This document shows positions 11,739 to 24,899 of a stretch of 64,000 nucleotides of DNA, piece by piece. The stretch comes from Silene latifolia (taxonomy: Eukaryota; Streptophyta; Magnoliopsida; Caryophyllales; Caryophyllaceae). The stretch's first letter is position 1. Every line of letters starts with the position of its first letter. Under the pieces are notes generated by a model. That model was given only the letters and a program-made list of their open reading frames with translations. It was not told the DNA's origin and made no database searches. A program made the translations under genes and the position numbers. Location: contig NC_133529.1 in the NCBI RefSeq assembly GCF_048544455.1, positions 51,827,401-51,891,400 of the forward strand, written 5' to 3'.

Positions 11739-13319
11739 AAGTGGTATCAGAGCCAAACAATCCTCAGGCCTAAACCAATGAACAATAATGAAATTAGGAT
11801 GTGCTAAATAAAATGAACCCGGGTAGAAACTGTTAGGAGCCCATCTTAGTGCGGTTAAGTAGACGTCCTTAATTCGTACCCTGGCCCTTCCAGTTTTGAA
11901 TGGGGTTCCTTGAGAGATATTACAGTGTGAGGTAATTTAAAATGAATATCGTTTATTTGTCTTAGGATTTTTTGTTTGCCTTGTTTGAATATTGTTTTCA
12001 TTGATGACTTCGGTTACGGGGACGTAACCTTGTTTTTAGGGAGGGGGATGTGATATGATTTTAAGCATTGGTATATGCATGTGGTTATGAGAAAAGTATG
12101 TTGGAATGTATTTGGGAGGCGTAATTACGATTAACATGTGAAGTACTACGGAAAATGCGTAGAATTGTGTATGTAATTTGGTTGATTTCTCGTAATTTTA
12201 TGCTTGATTGCTTTGGCTGCCATTTACTGCCTGTTTAATATCTTTGCACGAAGTTTTTATGTGTGATATCCTTGTGAGTAAGCTTTCATATTCGGCTGGT
12301 TTCAAGCTTAAATAATATACGGTTTAGGAGTCATAAATATTTTAGTAAACAGTAGTCAGAATATTCTTGTACAGTTAAGTCTTCGTCCTATGTTTTTGTA
12401 AAAAAATTCAATTTAAATTTACTTAGAGTTTATGTATTATTCCAACTCTATTGTTTAAAAGATTCATATATGTTTCAAAATTGATAAGCCACGTTGCAAT
12501 AAAATATTTTGACATTTTATAGGGATTTTTACAAGATGACCTAGATTTCTAACAAGTTGCTATTAAATTTCTATTTCGACCAAATAATTTCTAAAATTCA
12601 TTATAAATTTATCTTATGAGCTTTTGCCTTGATTATTTCTCTCATAAATTTTTAACTCTCTGTATTTTCTAAAAAGTATAATTGCTTAAGAAGTAATTAT
12701 GTTTATAATTATTAATGATTTTTGAAAATTGTAACATGTTTTCTTATCCTTGAAAATGTATGTTTTTACACCATGATATTTTGATGTTGTAAATTATATG
12801 AAGTAGAATAATATGTCTAGTAATATGCGGAATGTGTTGTCCTAAGCCTATATATTTATATTTATTGCATCCATGTTTAAGTTAGACCTCGTTAGTAAGA
12901 AATAAACGAGCACGTAATAAAAGGTAATTCAAGGATTGTTGTTATTCATTTATCCATCAATCGATGTTGTGTTGAAAATAATAGTTGTCTTATGTTACAA
13001 TGTGTATTACATGTTTTGTGATGTTACGACAAATGGTTCGTTTATTCCTGTTGTTTGATATCCCAAACTTCGAGGACGAAGTTTGTTTTTAGGAAGGTAG
13101 AATGTGATACAACTAAAAGTTTCGCATTTTAGTATAACTTTGCTTATGTGTGTTTAATGCGATTGGTTATTTTTACTTCTATATGTTATACAAATAAGTA
13201 ATGTGATTGCCTTCATAGTATGAGCTAATAAAGATAGCATTTCTATTGGTATGTATGGTGTCAGTTTTGAGTAGTTTGGGTGAACTTCGGGGATGAAGTT
13301 CGTTTTAAGAAGGGAAGAT
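11739..13319 (+). other. Family B internal region 1 (non-coding)
   Basis: The region opens with the primer-binding site AAGTGGTATCAGAGCC and a leader similar to that of element D. At 12012-12030 it has GTTACGGGGACGTAACC, which in D spans the pol stop codon. Near the 3' end AACTTCGAGGACGAAGTT (13067) and AACTTCGGGGATGAAGTT (13284) resemble the pre-polypurine region of chromoviruses. No ORF longer than about 60 codons is present. It reads as a gypsy element from which gag-pol was deleted. Confidence 0.75.
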
Positions 13320-13619
13320 TTTAATACCCTGTATATTTGAAGACTTAGTTAAAGGATTGTCAACGGTAAATGTGAAGGAGTTACATTTATTAAACGACTT
13401 TTATGAATTTAATTTATTAACATATATTTTATGATCATTATTATTACTATTTACCAATTTATACTTTTAATGAGGAAATGTGTTTTGAGACGGGAATCCA
13501 TATTTTACGTTTTGTTGTTATAATAATAATTATAATATTAGTAATAATAGTTGTAGTAGTTATAATAATAATATAGTAATAATAATAAAGAGAGAAACTT
13601 TCCTAAAATAATATTACCT

Positions 13620-13622
13620 TAC

Positions 13623-13696
<74 letters not shown>
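13620..13696. repeat. (AT)n(AG)n microsatellite at left MULE boundary
   Basis: About 36 bases of AT repeat, native to the LTR, change to about 37 bases of AG repeat belonging to the inserted element. A mirror-image (CT)n(AT)n tract lies at 16294-16406. Confidence 0.95.
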
Positions 13697-13700
<4 letters not shown>

Positions 13701-13799
13701 GATTTGGTGATTTTGGTTCTTATGGTGAGTTGTGAGTTGGGGGAATCTCAGCCACTAGATTATATTAGAGATGAGTGGCCAAGATCAAATCTTACATGT

Positions 13800-14705
13800 C
13801 ATATAAAACCATTGCCATTTACTTATTTTCTCTTTTTTCTAATGTTACTTTTTTTTTACTTTAATTTTTTTTTTCTCTTTTTTTTACCTCGTGTTATTAT
13901 GCTTTTTTTTTTTTACCACTTTGATTTTCGTTTTCTCTTATGTTTTTCTTTAATTTACTCATTATGTTACCTTTTTTTCCTTTTCTTTTTGTACCGGATT
14001 TTTTTTTTACTTCAAATTTTTTTACTCTTATTTTTTTACCTCGTGTTATTATGCTATTATTGTGCTTTTTTTTTACCTGGATTTTTTTACGACTTTGATT
14101 TTTTTCTCTTTTTTTTTTACCACATGTTATTGTCTTTGTTATTGTTATTCATTGTTATTGTGATGTTATTCTTAACATTACTTTGATTTTTTAACGATTT
14201 TGATTTTTTTTCTTTTTTACCATATGTTATTGTCTTTGTTATTGTTATTCCATTTGTTATTGTGATGTTATTCATTTATTCTTGTGAATTTTTTTACGAC
14301 TTAGATTTTTTTTTTTTTTTTTTTACCACGTGTTATTGTCTTTGTTATTCTCTTGTTATTCTCTTTGTTATTGTGATGTTATTCGGTGTCACTTTGATTT
14401 TTTTACTACTTTGATTTTTTTACTACTTTGATTTTTTTACTCTTTTTTTACCGCATGTTATTGTCTTTGTTATTCTGGTGTTATTAGGTGTCACATAGAT
14501 TTTTTACTACTTTGATTTTTTTACTCTCTTTTACCACATGTTATTGTCTTTGTTATTTCTCTTTTGTTATTGTTATTCCAGTGTCATTTGATTTTTTTAC
14601 TATTTTGATTTTTTTCTCTTTTTTAACACTTGTTATTGTCTTTGTTATTCTGGTGGTATTGTTATTCGGTGTTATTGTGATGTTATTCCCGGTATCACTT
14701 TGATT
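13800..14705 (+). repeat. T-rich minisatellite inside the MULE
   Basis: Imperfect units of about 50-90 bp repeat the phrases TTTTACCACATGTTATTGTC, TTTGTTATT and TTTGATTTTTTTAC at least eight times. The strand is strongly T-rich, which produces long but meaningless Phe/Leu frames. Nothing like it occurs in the LTR copies without the insertion, so it is cargo of the element. Confidence 0.8.
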
Positions 14706-15345
14706 TTTTAACACTCGGGCTCCCTCGAGGAAACCCTATTGGGTTCATCGTCACATCTTCGTCCTCATCAGCCTTCTCCTTTTTAGACCTTTTGACACCA
14801 CCAGGTTTCTTAAAATGACAGTATAAGAAAAATCCGAGAGCTATCAGTAAAACCATGACACCAATAATAATAACCGCAATCACAAAAAACGAAAGATGGG
14901 ATCCAGATTTGTTGTCCGTATTTGTCACACCAATACCGGGGGTGAACTTAAAGAACCCGCAGTGTCGACATTGGTGCCCACGAAAGGATTCCCACTCAAC
15001 ACAACTGTTACATTCTTACCAAAAGCAGGAATTTTTCCTGTCACATTGTTGTTAGACAAATCCACCTTCTGCAACATCTGAAGTGTGGCTAAAGCATCTG
15101 GGATCGTCCCAACGAGCTTATTATTATTCAAAAGGATAGAAGTAAGCGACGTTAGATTAGCAAAAGCCGGTGAAATTGTGCCGACCCAACCTAGCTTACC
15201 AAAATTCACAACTATAACCGCCCCAGCAGAGTTACAAGTCACATGAGCCCAATTCTGACAAGCATCATTCCCAACCCAAGAATCAGCTATCACCAAAGGG
15301 TAACCAAATGCCCAATTCTGTATAACCTGACAGCTTAACTAGCCA
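14695..15345 (-). pseudogene. Captured TMK-type LRR receptor-kinase fragment
   Basis: On the minus strand two overlapping frames encode a plant receptor-kinase ectodomain end. From about 15345 come the capping motif GYPLVIADSW, then the Cys-pair cap WVGNDACQNWAHVTC, then LRRs (TSLTSILLNNNKLVGTIPD, LQKVDLSNNNVTGKIPAF) and the GNPFVGT end. A frameshift at 14925-14928 (GTGTGA) separates this from a hydrophobic transmembrane helix (LSFFVIAVIIIGVMVLLIAL) and a basic juxtamembrane piece. This order matches the second LRR block, membrane span and juxtamembrane of TMK-family kinases. The kinase domain and the first LRR block are absent. The frameshift, partial length and position between MULE-type TIRs point to transduplication rather than a working gene. 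Confidence 0.8.
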
Positions 15346-16232
15346 CTCTCTTACGGGCTCTGTGAATTTAGCGTTTTGGTTTTGTCGGGTCATTTGATAT
15401 GATTGTTAATTAAGGAACTGCAAGAGGAAGTTTCAACTCGACTTAATCAACAAGTCCGTCAGCTGAGAAAATTTTCACACCCAAGATTCAAATGTAGACA
15501 ATTGGACAAATCAACAAAGAAATCGAAATTATCCGCAATTAAGACAACGAATGAAGAACCGCCGACTCACACATCACCAATTCGACTACCACAACCAAAC
15601 TGCTCCACCACAAGTCGACGGACCGTAATCCAAACTGGTGCATATAAGACCACCGCGCGAGCAACCGAGCTGCTCACCATCTGTCAGCAATTCACCATCC
15701 CAGAACCACCACCACCGCTATCAATCACCGTCGGCCACCACTTACCCAGAACCATCTGCCCGACCATCTGCTTTTACCCACGAGCTCCGAGTATCTATCT
15801 GACTCCCCGCCACCGTTCACAACATCTGACCACGCTCGGAAGTGAATTCGACCACCCTTCACAACACTTGATTTCCCTTCCTGATTGAATTATATATCTT
15901 CATATGATTGAGAAATTTCAAGGGTTTGATTGTTATTGTAGACTAAAATTGATCGAGATCTTCAATTACTTCAATAATTTGATGCCTTTGTGATTATTTC
16001 ATCAAAATTTAAGAGTAAAATGGAAATATGGCATGATTGTAGAAAATAAAAAGCAAAAGGGAGATGACGAAACCGAATTTTTATCAGGGAATGGAGTAAC
16101 AGATTAGAAATAGAGGACGAAGGCTGTGATAAGTGTGTTTATTAGGAGGGAATGAAAAAGACACGCGTTTTTTTAATGTCGGGCTTTGTCGTTTTTGTTT
16201 TTATGAATCTGAGCCGTTTATTTTCTTTTATT
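15346..16232. other. Unidentified MULE cargo
   Basis: This segment between the receptor-kinase fragment and the right TIR is less AT-rich than the LTRs around it. It has a 161-codon frame on the plus strand (15403-15888) rich in Thr, Pro, Ser and His, without any motif I recognise. It may be a second captured fragment, an untranslated region or an intron of the source gene. I do not call it coding. Confidence 0.4.
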
Positions 16233-16290
16233 CAATGGTTGAGATTTTCCAAACTCACAACTCACCGTAAGAACCAAACTCACGAGATCC

Positions 16291-16408
<118 letters not shown>

Positions 16409-19241
16409 GCTAGCCTATTCATAAATTACTTATTCACTTTTACAACATCACATGAAAGTTAGAGGGAGACAGTGGGAATTACAAGGGAGATAAAAAGGGA
16501 TAAGGGAATTGGGCAATCAATTTGGGAATTCTGTATCTACTTCCATTTGATTGAATCTTTTATTTTGTAAGTTCATCTTTAATCTTTCAAAGATTTAATA
16601 TTTAATCTTCATAAGCATGTTTTAAGTTTTACTTCAAAATCTAATCATGTCTAGATTAAATATAATCATCTATAGGTAAATTTGTGAGGATTTTATTAAA
16701 GAATAAAGTTACAGCAATTCTGTAAATCTGTAAGTTGTCTTAAACGAATTATCAGACCGTTTTAAAGTTGTTATCTTCAAAACCGTAAAGAATAGACTTA
16801 GGTTATTTTCAAGTCTAGTTTATACCTGTAAACGTTCGTAGCAATTGGCCTTGTATATTTTAAGGACTAAATTCGTTATGGACATGTCGACTGAGAATCA
16901 GCGAATGCACTTGTAGTCTAAAGTTAATTTAGTAAACCTATTTTATAAATTGAAATTTAGTTAGGTATTTTGCATGCATTATATTTGAAGAGTCTAGATG
17001 ATGGTAGGCATTGGAATTTCTCAAAAATCATATGTTAAACTTGTTTTATGAATCGATACTTTTTATGCGACGGAATTCGTGAGTATTTATAAATCTTTCA
17101 AGAAAACCTTGATAAGTCTGGAATTTTAGGAAAGTCTATTTCACAAGATATGTAGATATGTGTCTTAGGGTTCCAACCCCACTGGTCTTACGTCGTGTGG
17201 ATTTTTACTGAATTAATTATGAATTTATAGCGAGACTGAACTGTGATGTAACACAGTAGAATTAAAGATTTAGCATTGAAGTTGTCAAAAGGATTAGGAT
17301 GTGATGGGCATAGGATAAGTGCATGATTAGTTGGTTGATTATTTGTTATATATTTATATAGTAATTGTACATAATTATGTTATGTAGGTTATGAATCTGT
17401 AAAGGATCGGTTTTAATTGTTTGTGTGACTCGTGTGACTCGAAGATTTGTGAAAAGGTAGGAAACTACTCAACTCGTCTTTTGTGGAATTGATTGGATGC
17501 GTAAATTATTATTGTTCGATTATTGTGGTTCTTTATTATTGGATGAGAATATTCGTATTGGCATATTATTTTATTGGTAATCCTCAGTCTCGGACTAGGA
17601 CGACATTTGTGTTTATTTTGTGGGACATAATATTGTTATGAGATTATCGTCAGTCTCGGACTGGGACGACAATGAGTTATAATATATCCTCAGTCTCGGA
17701 CTGGGACGACATTTGTGTTTATCCCCGGGCCAGGAGTTGGCGGGACGACGGTGTAGTGGAGCCTCGGTCAGGTACCGGAACGACTATACGATATTGATGG
17801 ATGGTTGGTGGTAGTACTTGTTCTACGTAATTGCAGTTGTTATTCTATATGTTAATGGTGAATAGTAATTCCTACCCAACCTCGTGGTTGACCGTGTATT
17901 CGTGAACACCTATGATAAACCATAAATGGGGAGCAGATTTGCAGGTGCTTAAGATTAGCTAGGCTAGGGAGCTTAAGGGGATGCGTGAGGACTCGGCCAG
18001 TCTACCTAGAAGTCTAGACTATTTAGTTTATTAATCACTTTATTTATTTCCGCTCGAGTTGTAATTAATTTTATAATAATTTTTAGTTTGGATAGTTTGT
18101 AATAAACATGTAATCGCTAAATTTTATTTAAAGTACTTTGGTTTGTTGTACTTTGTTATTCAGTACCTCGGGAAACCGAGATGGTAACACTCTCAATTAC
18201 TTGGGATGTCTAGCTAAAGGATCCTGGATAAATGGGGGTGTTACAAAGTGGTATCTGAGCCAAACGATCCTCAGGCCTAAACCAATGAACAATAATGAAC
18301 TTAGGATGTGTCTAAATAAAATAAACCTGGGTAGAAACTGTTAGGAGCCCCTCTTAGTGCGGCTAAGTAGACGTCCTTAATTGGTACCCTGGCCCTTCCA
18401 GTTTTGAATGGGTTTCCTTGAGAGATATTACAGTGTGGGGTAATTTAAAATGAATATCGTTTATTTATCTTAGGAGTTTTTGTTTGCCTTGTTTGAATAT
18501 TGTTTTCATTGATGACTGCGGTTACGGTGACGTAACCTTGTTTTTAGGGAGAGGGGATGTGATATGATTTTAAGCATTGGTATATGCATGTGGTTATGAT
18601 TAAAGTATGTTGGAATGTATTTGGGAGACGTAATTATGATTAACATGTGAAGTACTACGAAAATGCGTAGAATTGTGAAGTATGTAATTTGGTTTATTTC
18701 TCGTAATTTTTACCTTGATTGCTTTGGCTGCCATTTACTGCCTGTTTAATATCTTTGCACGAAGTTTTTATGTGTGATATCCTTGTGAGTTAGCTTTCAT
18801 ATTCGCTGGTTTCAAGCTTAAGTAATATACGGTTTACGAGTAATAAATATTTTAGTAAACTGTAGTCAGAATATTCATGTACAGTTACGTCTTCGTCCTA
18901 TGTTTTTGTAAAAAATTTCATTTAAAATTTACTTATTGTTTATGTATTATTCCAACTCCATTGTTTAAAAGATTCATATATGTTTCAAAATTGATAAGCC
19001 ATGTTGCAAGAAAATATTTTGACATTTTATAGTGATTTTTACAAATGACCTAGATTTCTGACAAGTTGCTATTAAATTTCTATTTCGACCAAATAATTTG
19101 TAAAATTCATTATAAATTTATCTTATGAGCTTTTGCTTTGATTATTTCTCTCATGAATTTTTAACTCTCTGTATTTTCTAAAAAATATAATTGCTCAAGA
19201 AGTAATTATGTTAATAACTATTAATGATTTTTGGAAATTGT

Positions 19242-20537
19242 TGTTGGAATATGTGTCCTCCGACAATAATGCGATCACAATTGTCGATCATATTGATCAC
19301 ATGTTTAAATCTCATTTTAAGAATACGTAAGGGATGATTCATTTTATTGTCAACTGATCAACATTAATCGGTAACGATTGGCTTGCTAGAGTTTTACGTT
19401 ACTGTCGTGGGACGGTGGTGGTCAGTTGATCCCTTAAGGTCACACCTAAAGGATGATGCCCTTATCTGTAAAGTTGATTAATTGTATGACGATACAAGTT
19501 GATCAATTCCTTAAAATTGAACAATTCATTTGTGAGAGAGAATATTGATATCTTATTGTAATGGGATTAAATAAGATTTATTTTAGTAATTGAAATATTT
19601 TATTACTAAAATTGTTTATTGTTTGTGAAACAATAGAGATGATAATGAATGGTTAATTATAATTACAAGATGTTGTGATTTATAATTAAATGACCCATTT
19701 TATTTATGTGATCAAATATCATTAGTCAATATGTTGAATGTAATTTAATTAATTTATAAAATGATATTTATGTGATAAATGTGCATTAAAATTAATTAAT
19801 AACATGTAGCATTCTACATGTGACATGTTGTGTGACAAGTGACAAATTGACAAAATAATATGGAGGTCCATTTTATCTCATATGACCGAAATATTGGAGG
19901 TAGTATGGGTGAGTGGGTGTTTTATTTAATGGATAAATAAAACACTATGATTACCTATAATGTAGGGTAGTCTTACACCTACTTTACTTAATAAGAACAA
20001 AAGTAAAAGAAAAGACCATGCATTGGTCTTATATACTCCCTCCACCGGTTTTGTAAGAGGTGTAGAGAGAATTTTATTCTCTTAAAATTTTACTTGTATT
20101 CATACACATGCAAAAGTTATCCTCTCTCACATAGTCATCCTTTCTTCATCAAAACATGAGATTTTTTATTCAAATTGTTCATAAAAGATTACTAAAATTA
20201 TTAGTGTAATATATGAGTGTTAGTAATCAATTTTAAGGTAAACTACTAAATTAATATCTGGCTAATATTATTTAGTGGGGATAAGGGATAATCTTGGGTG
20301 CAATCAAGAGGAGTGACTTCTATATTTGAGGTCTTTGGAGGATCATCCTAATATATGGAAAGCTCAAGAACAAGTGAGGTAGGAGACTTCATTTGTGCCC
20401 AAATAGCCGAAATATTCATATGGTATGAAACGATTTTTTCCTTACTCTTATTCTAGTTTTGCATGCATAAGATCTTTAAGTTTTATGACTAAAACTTTAA
20501 ACCAAAATATGTGATATTTAAAATATGATTTCCTTCA
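19242..20537 (+). repeat. 5' LTR of copia A2
   Basis: The LTR starts TGTTGGAATATG and ends GATTTCCTTCA. It has the same length as the 3' LTR at 27553 and few visible differences from it (for example CTCCGACA against CTATGACA near the start). Confidence 0.93.
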
Positions 20538-23500
20538 AGTGGTATCAGAGCATTATGGTTGTTGCATGCAAGATCGGGTGAGTATAAAACTTGTTATTTA
20601 GGATTTATGAAGATAAATCATGAAATAATTTTGCATGTTAAAAGTTTCTAGTCCTAGGTGATTTTTAGGACATTTTGGTTTATTTATGGATTTTATTGTT
20701 CATTTTATATAATAATGGCATTAAAATGTGATTTTTATGATAAAAATGTCATTTTTGGACGAAAAATAGCTAAACTTCGATTTTTCCAGTCGTTTTTGGA
20801 TATGTTTTCACATATATTATCTACTGATTGTCTGTAAAGTTTCATTATAAAATGAGTTGTTATGCTCGAAATATGGATTTTTCAAGTTAAAATCGTATTT
20901 AAATGGTTAAATAGGTTAATATGAGTTATATTTCGAATCTGGTCATGGAAGTTTAGTATGTTGTCACATGCAATTTTACAAGGTGTGTGTAAAATATTTG
21001 GCTATAATGAAGTCTTTATGCATGATTTATGAATTTTTAATGAAAAATCACATAAATAGTGACTTTAATTAGTAAAAATGCTAAAACATACTTCATGACT
21101 TAGGAAAAACGTCACATGTTGCATTTTATCATATATTTCAGATCTAAAATTGAAAAGTTGGTAAAAATAATTTTTCTCATATTTTTATGGTCATAATTGT
21201 TAAAATCGATAAACCGCAACATTGTTTTTCTCGATAAATTTTCGAAATTTTTAACCTAAGTTTTGAACATTATGAGTGGCATGGTATTTTTCCAGAATGT
21301 TCATGAGTTTAAATTTTAAATTTTGAATTTATTTGAAATTTTTATGATTTAATTTGAAGTTTATGACATAATTTTGTATTTTGAGTCCATTTATGAACAA
21401 TATTAAAAAATCTAGGTTAATTATTGTCAAATGTTAGTGGAGACTAATTTTGAGTCCTAAGATGGTTAGGGTAATTAACTTGTACATAAATATGATTTTA
21501 TGTAATTATGGTGATTTTAAAAGGTTAAATCACGCAAATCCGTAAAAAAACCGATTAACATACGATATAGGCTCCTTAAAGGCGATTTAGCATAAAATTG
21601 GGCATGTTCATACATATTATAATGCTGCATTTTATTTATGATTGTCATATTTTATGCTAAATCGCCTTTAAGGAGCCAATATCGTATATTAATCGGTTTT
21701 TTACGGATTTGCGTGATTTAACCTTTTAAAATCACCATAATTACATAAAATCATATGTATGTACAAGTTAATTACCCTAACCATCTTAGGACTCAAAATT
21801 ATTCTCCTTTTATAATCTCTATAATGCACATATATCCTTACTAGTTGTGTATTATTATTATTCATTTACAAAATTAACTTAAAGAAGTTTAGAAAGAGAA
21901 ATAAATACTCCAAAATTCCTCTTCTCTTGGCCGAAAATTCAAGAGGACAAAATAATATTTTGGGTCAATTTTAGTAAGATTAATATTCTTCTAGTTCAAA
22001 TAATATTAGTCTTTTAGGAGGTTATCTTAGGTATTCATCTTTGGGAGGGATTCTATCTTTGAATCCTTGTTCTTCCATTTGTAAGGAAAGCTCAAGAACA
22101 AGTGAGTAGGAGAACTCATTTGTGCCCTTTAATCCGAAATTCCAAAGTAAGAATGACGATTTCTTCTTTACATTTATTTATGTTTGCATGCATAAGATCA
22201 CGATTTAATTTTATGACTAAATTAATTATCACATATTTGAATATGTTGAGTATAATGAGATATAGATTTCTAACAAGTGGTATCAGAGCCAGGTTATTTA
22301 ATTTTGAGTCCTAACATGGTTAGGGTAATTAACTTGTACATAAATATGATTTTATGTAATTATGGTGATTTTAAAAGGTTAAATCACGCAAATCCGTAAA
22401 AAACCGATTAATATACGATATTGGCTCCTTAAAGGCGATTTAGCATAAAATTGGGCATGTTCATACATATTATAATGCTGCATTTTATTTATGATTGTCA
22501 TATTTTAATTTTATGTAATTTTTGAATTATGTAATTTTACTTAGTATGGCCTTAGTTGTTAATTGGTATTGCCCGAAATGTATGGGAATATCGATTCGGT
22601 TGTAATTTATTGTGATCTCGTATCACCGTTTTGTAATTTAATAGATTTATTTTTATTTTAATTACAAATGTATAATAGGAAATTATGTAATTCATTTTGT
22701 AATTTTATTCCGGAGTTCCTTGAAGACGGTGCCACTCGAGAAGGCGATCCATTAAAAAAAGTGTTGCCTTGAAATGCGTGCCTAGACCGAAGCTCAAGGG
22801 ACCAAAGGAGTTGGTTTCCGAATTTGTAATAGTTTATTAGATTTACTATTTTAGGAAGGCCATACTAGGATTTTATTTTTATGCTTTGCATTTTATTTAT
22901 ATGTTGCATGCATCGCTAAATCGCCATAACTTAACATGCATTTTAAATCAAGTTTATCGACCGTGTCAATTATAATTATCGTAGTTCACCGCTTTAGTTC
23001 ACTTAAAACGTGATAGATAATAAATTGACATGACCTCTCGCTAAAATAAACAATTGAGACTTAGCCTTACCAAAAAGTAGAAACCATGAAAACCTATTTC
23101 GTAAGGGAGTGCACTCGGCTTTACCGGGGTACAAACCTTGTTACGTAGGGGAAGTGGGTGATAAATGTCTACCCACCGAATTTATAATGATGAGGGTTGT
23201 ATTCGGCTTTACCGATGCCCAAGTTTATGTAAATTTGGATCATGGACACATTTATTCGAAATTTTGGTTGAACTCAACGAAAGTATTCTCGACGGTTGCC
23301 GGATGTGTTTCGGGCTAAAGATAAATATTAATGTAATTTTATCGACCAAGGGTTCTAAAAGTAGAATCGATTATAGATTTAATCCACCGAGTTATATTGA
23401 TGAGGGTTGTATTCGGCTTTACTGATGCCCAAGTTAATATGAATTTGGATCTTGGAATCATTTATCATAGTTGGGTAGAGGTCACTATGTAAATGCTTTA

Positions 23501-23600
23501 CTTGTTATTTACAAGCATTAATAAAACGATAAATGTTAAGTTTTCCACTATTCCGGAATCATATTATTCTATTTCTTTACCACAATTTATATACGATATC
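20538..23600 (+). other. Long non-coding 5' internal region of copia A2, with rearrangement
   Basis: No coding frame is visible. It includes an inverted repeat (21441-21600 against 21650-21807), a stray LTR tail with its own primer-binding site (about 21804-22290), a direct repeat of the first arm (22300-22505), and a 75-bp near-duplicate pair (23171-23246 and 23384-23458). Copy 1 has the same sequence without the fold-back but with the 75-bp pair. Confidence 0.7.
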
Positions 23601-24899
23601 ATTTCGATTTTAGTTCAAATCTCCATTAAAACATCGTAACTAATGACAAAATTTGAATTTTTCTTCTAAAAACCTCGTATTATCCATTGTAAGGATCTCA
23701 TATGAAGAGTATAGATAAAAGTTATTCGTGATCAAAAGGGTTTTTGATTTTTGACTAACATATCTACTTACAATAAATTGTTTCTCATATGATTAATTGA
23801 GTTAAGTACTTTGAAACGTTAAATCATTTTGGTAACTAGATTTGTTGGAAATCAAAATTGACCAAAACACCGCAACCACTTCAATGAAAGTTTTAAGACT
23901 AAAACGATTGAATTGAAGAGTAGTCTTCATAAAATTCAATTTTGCTTCTCTAAGCAAAGAATCATTGAAATAAGTGGGAGCATTCTCTTAAACCGTTAAG
24001 AAAAGGATAAGGTTTTAAAGAAGTAAAAATTAGAATGGAATTGATACAAGGTAATGTTAAAAGTAAAGTTATTGAGAATAACAATACTAAACCTATCAAT
24101 CCCGACCGATAAAGTTTCTATTGTCTTAATTGTTGGACGCTAGAAAGGAAACTACCCCAAATTATTGAAGAATCAACAAGTTAGTTGTGGGACATCTAAT
24201 GAGACCTTCTTCTTTAAATGTTTATTTGATTGACATAAATTTTGCTAATACTACTTCGTCAATATTAGAAACCAGTGGAGGTTTTCATCATTGTATTCGA
24301 TACATAAGATGATTAGAATATGACGACTAGCAACAATGATGTTGAGAGATAGAGTCATTGTGTCCTCAATCTAGTTTTTTTTTTTGGGTTTAGAGTTGTA
24401 CTTAATTGTGACTATTAAGTGCATAAACTCTAAATAAGAATATAAACTTGTTGAGATACAAAAGAGGTTTCACTTTTGTGACCCTATACACCATGATTTG
24501 ATGTATGGCTAGCCCATTATCAAGGTGATTATATTCTAAACCAAACTAGAATGATATATCATGTAGATGATGCAAGACTCAAATTGGTAACCCAAGATTA
24601 AACCTTAAATTCTGGAATGATGAACGCAAAGAGTTAATGAGTACTCTTGAAACCATTAGATTGTTAATCTTATGGTGTATGCGTATCTTGTATTCAAAGT
24701 AAGATGTCTCGTGCCTTTTGGTTGAAAAGGAGATCGAGGTTGTAAATCATTGATCCAAAATAGGTTTATCATTTTTTTTTACCAACGATTTAAGTTGACG
24801 CTAATGTGTTCACTTAATAAGGTAAATAGAGAAATCTTTGAAGAAGTTCAAAGAGTTCAAAGAATCACGATCTAGTCGTAATGGGATTATCAAAGTGAA

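Noticed and set aside
13698..14186. Long plus-strand frame rich in Phe and Leu, looking like a membrane protein
   Set aside because: It is produced by the T-rich minisatellite; the hydrophobicity is simply translated poly-T, and there is no codon structure or conserved motif.
15403..15888. 161-codon Thr/Pro/His-rich frame
   Set aside because: No domain is recognisable and it lies in MULE cargo. Composition alone can keep the frame open, so it is described only as unidentified cargo.
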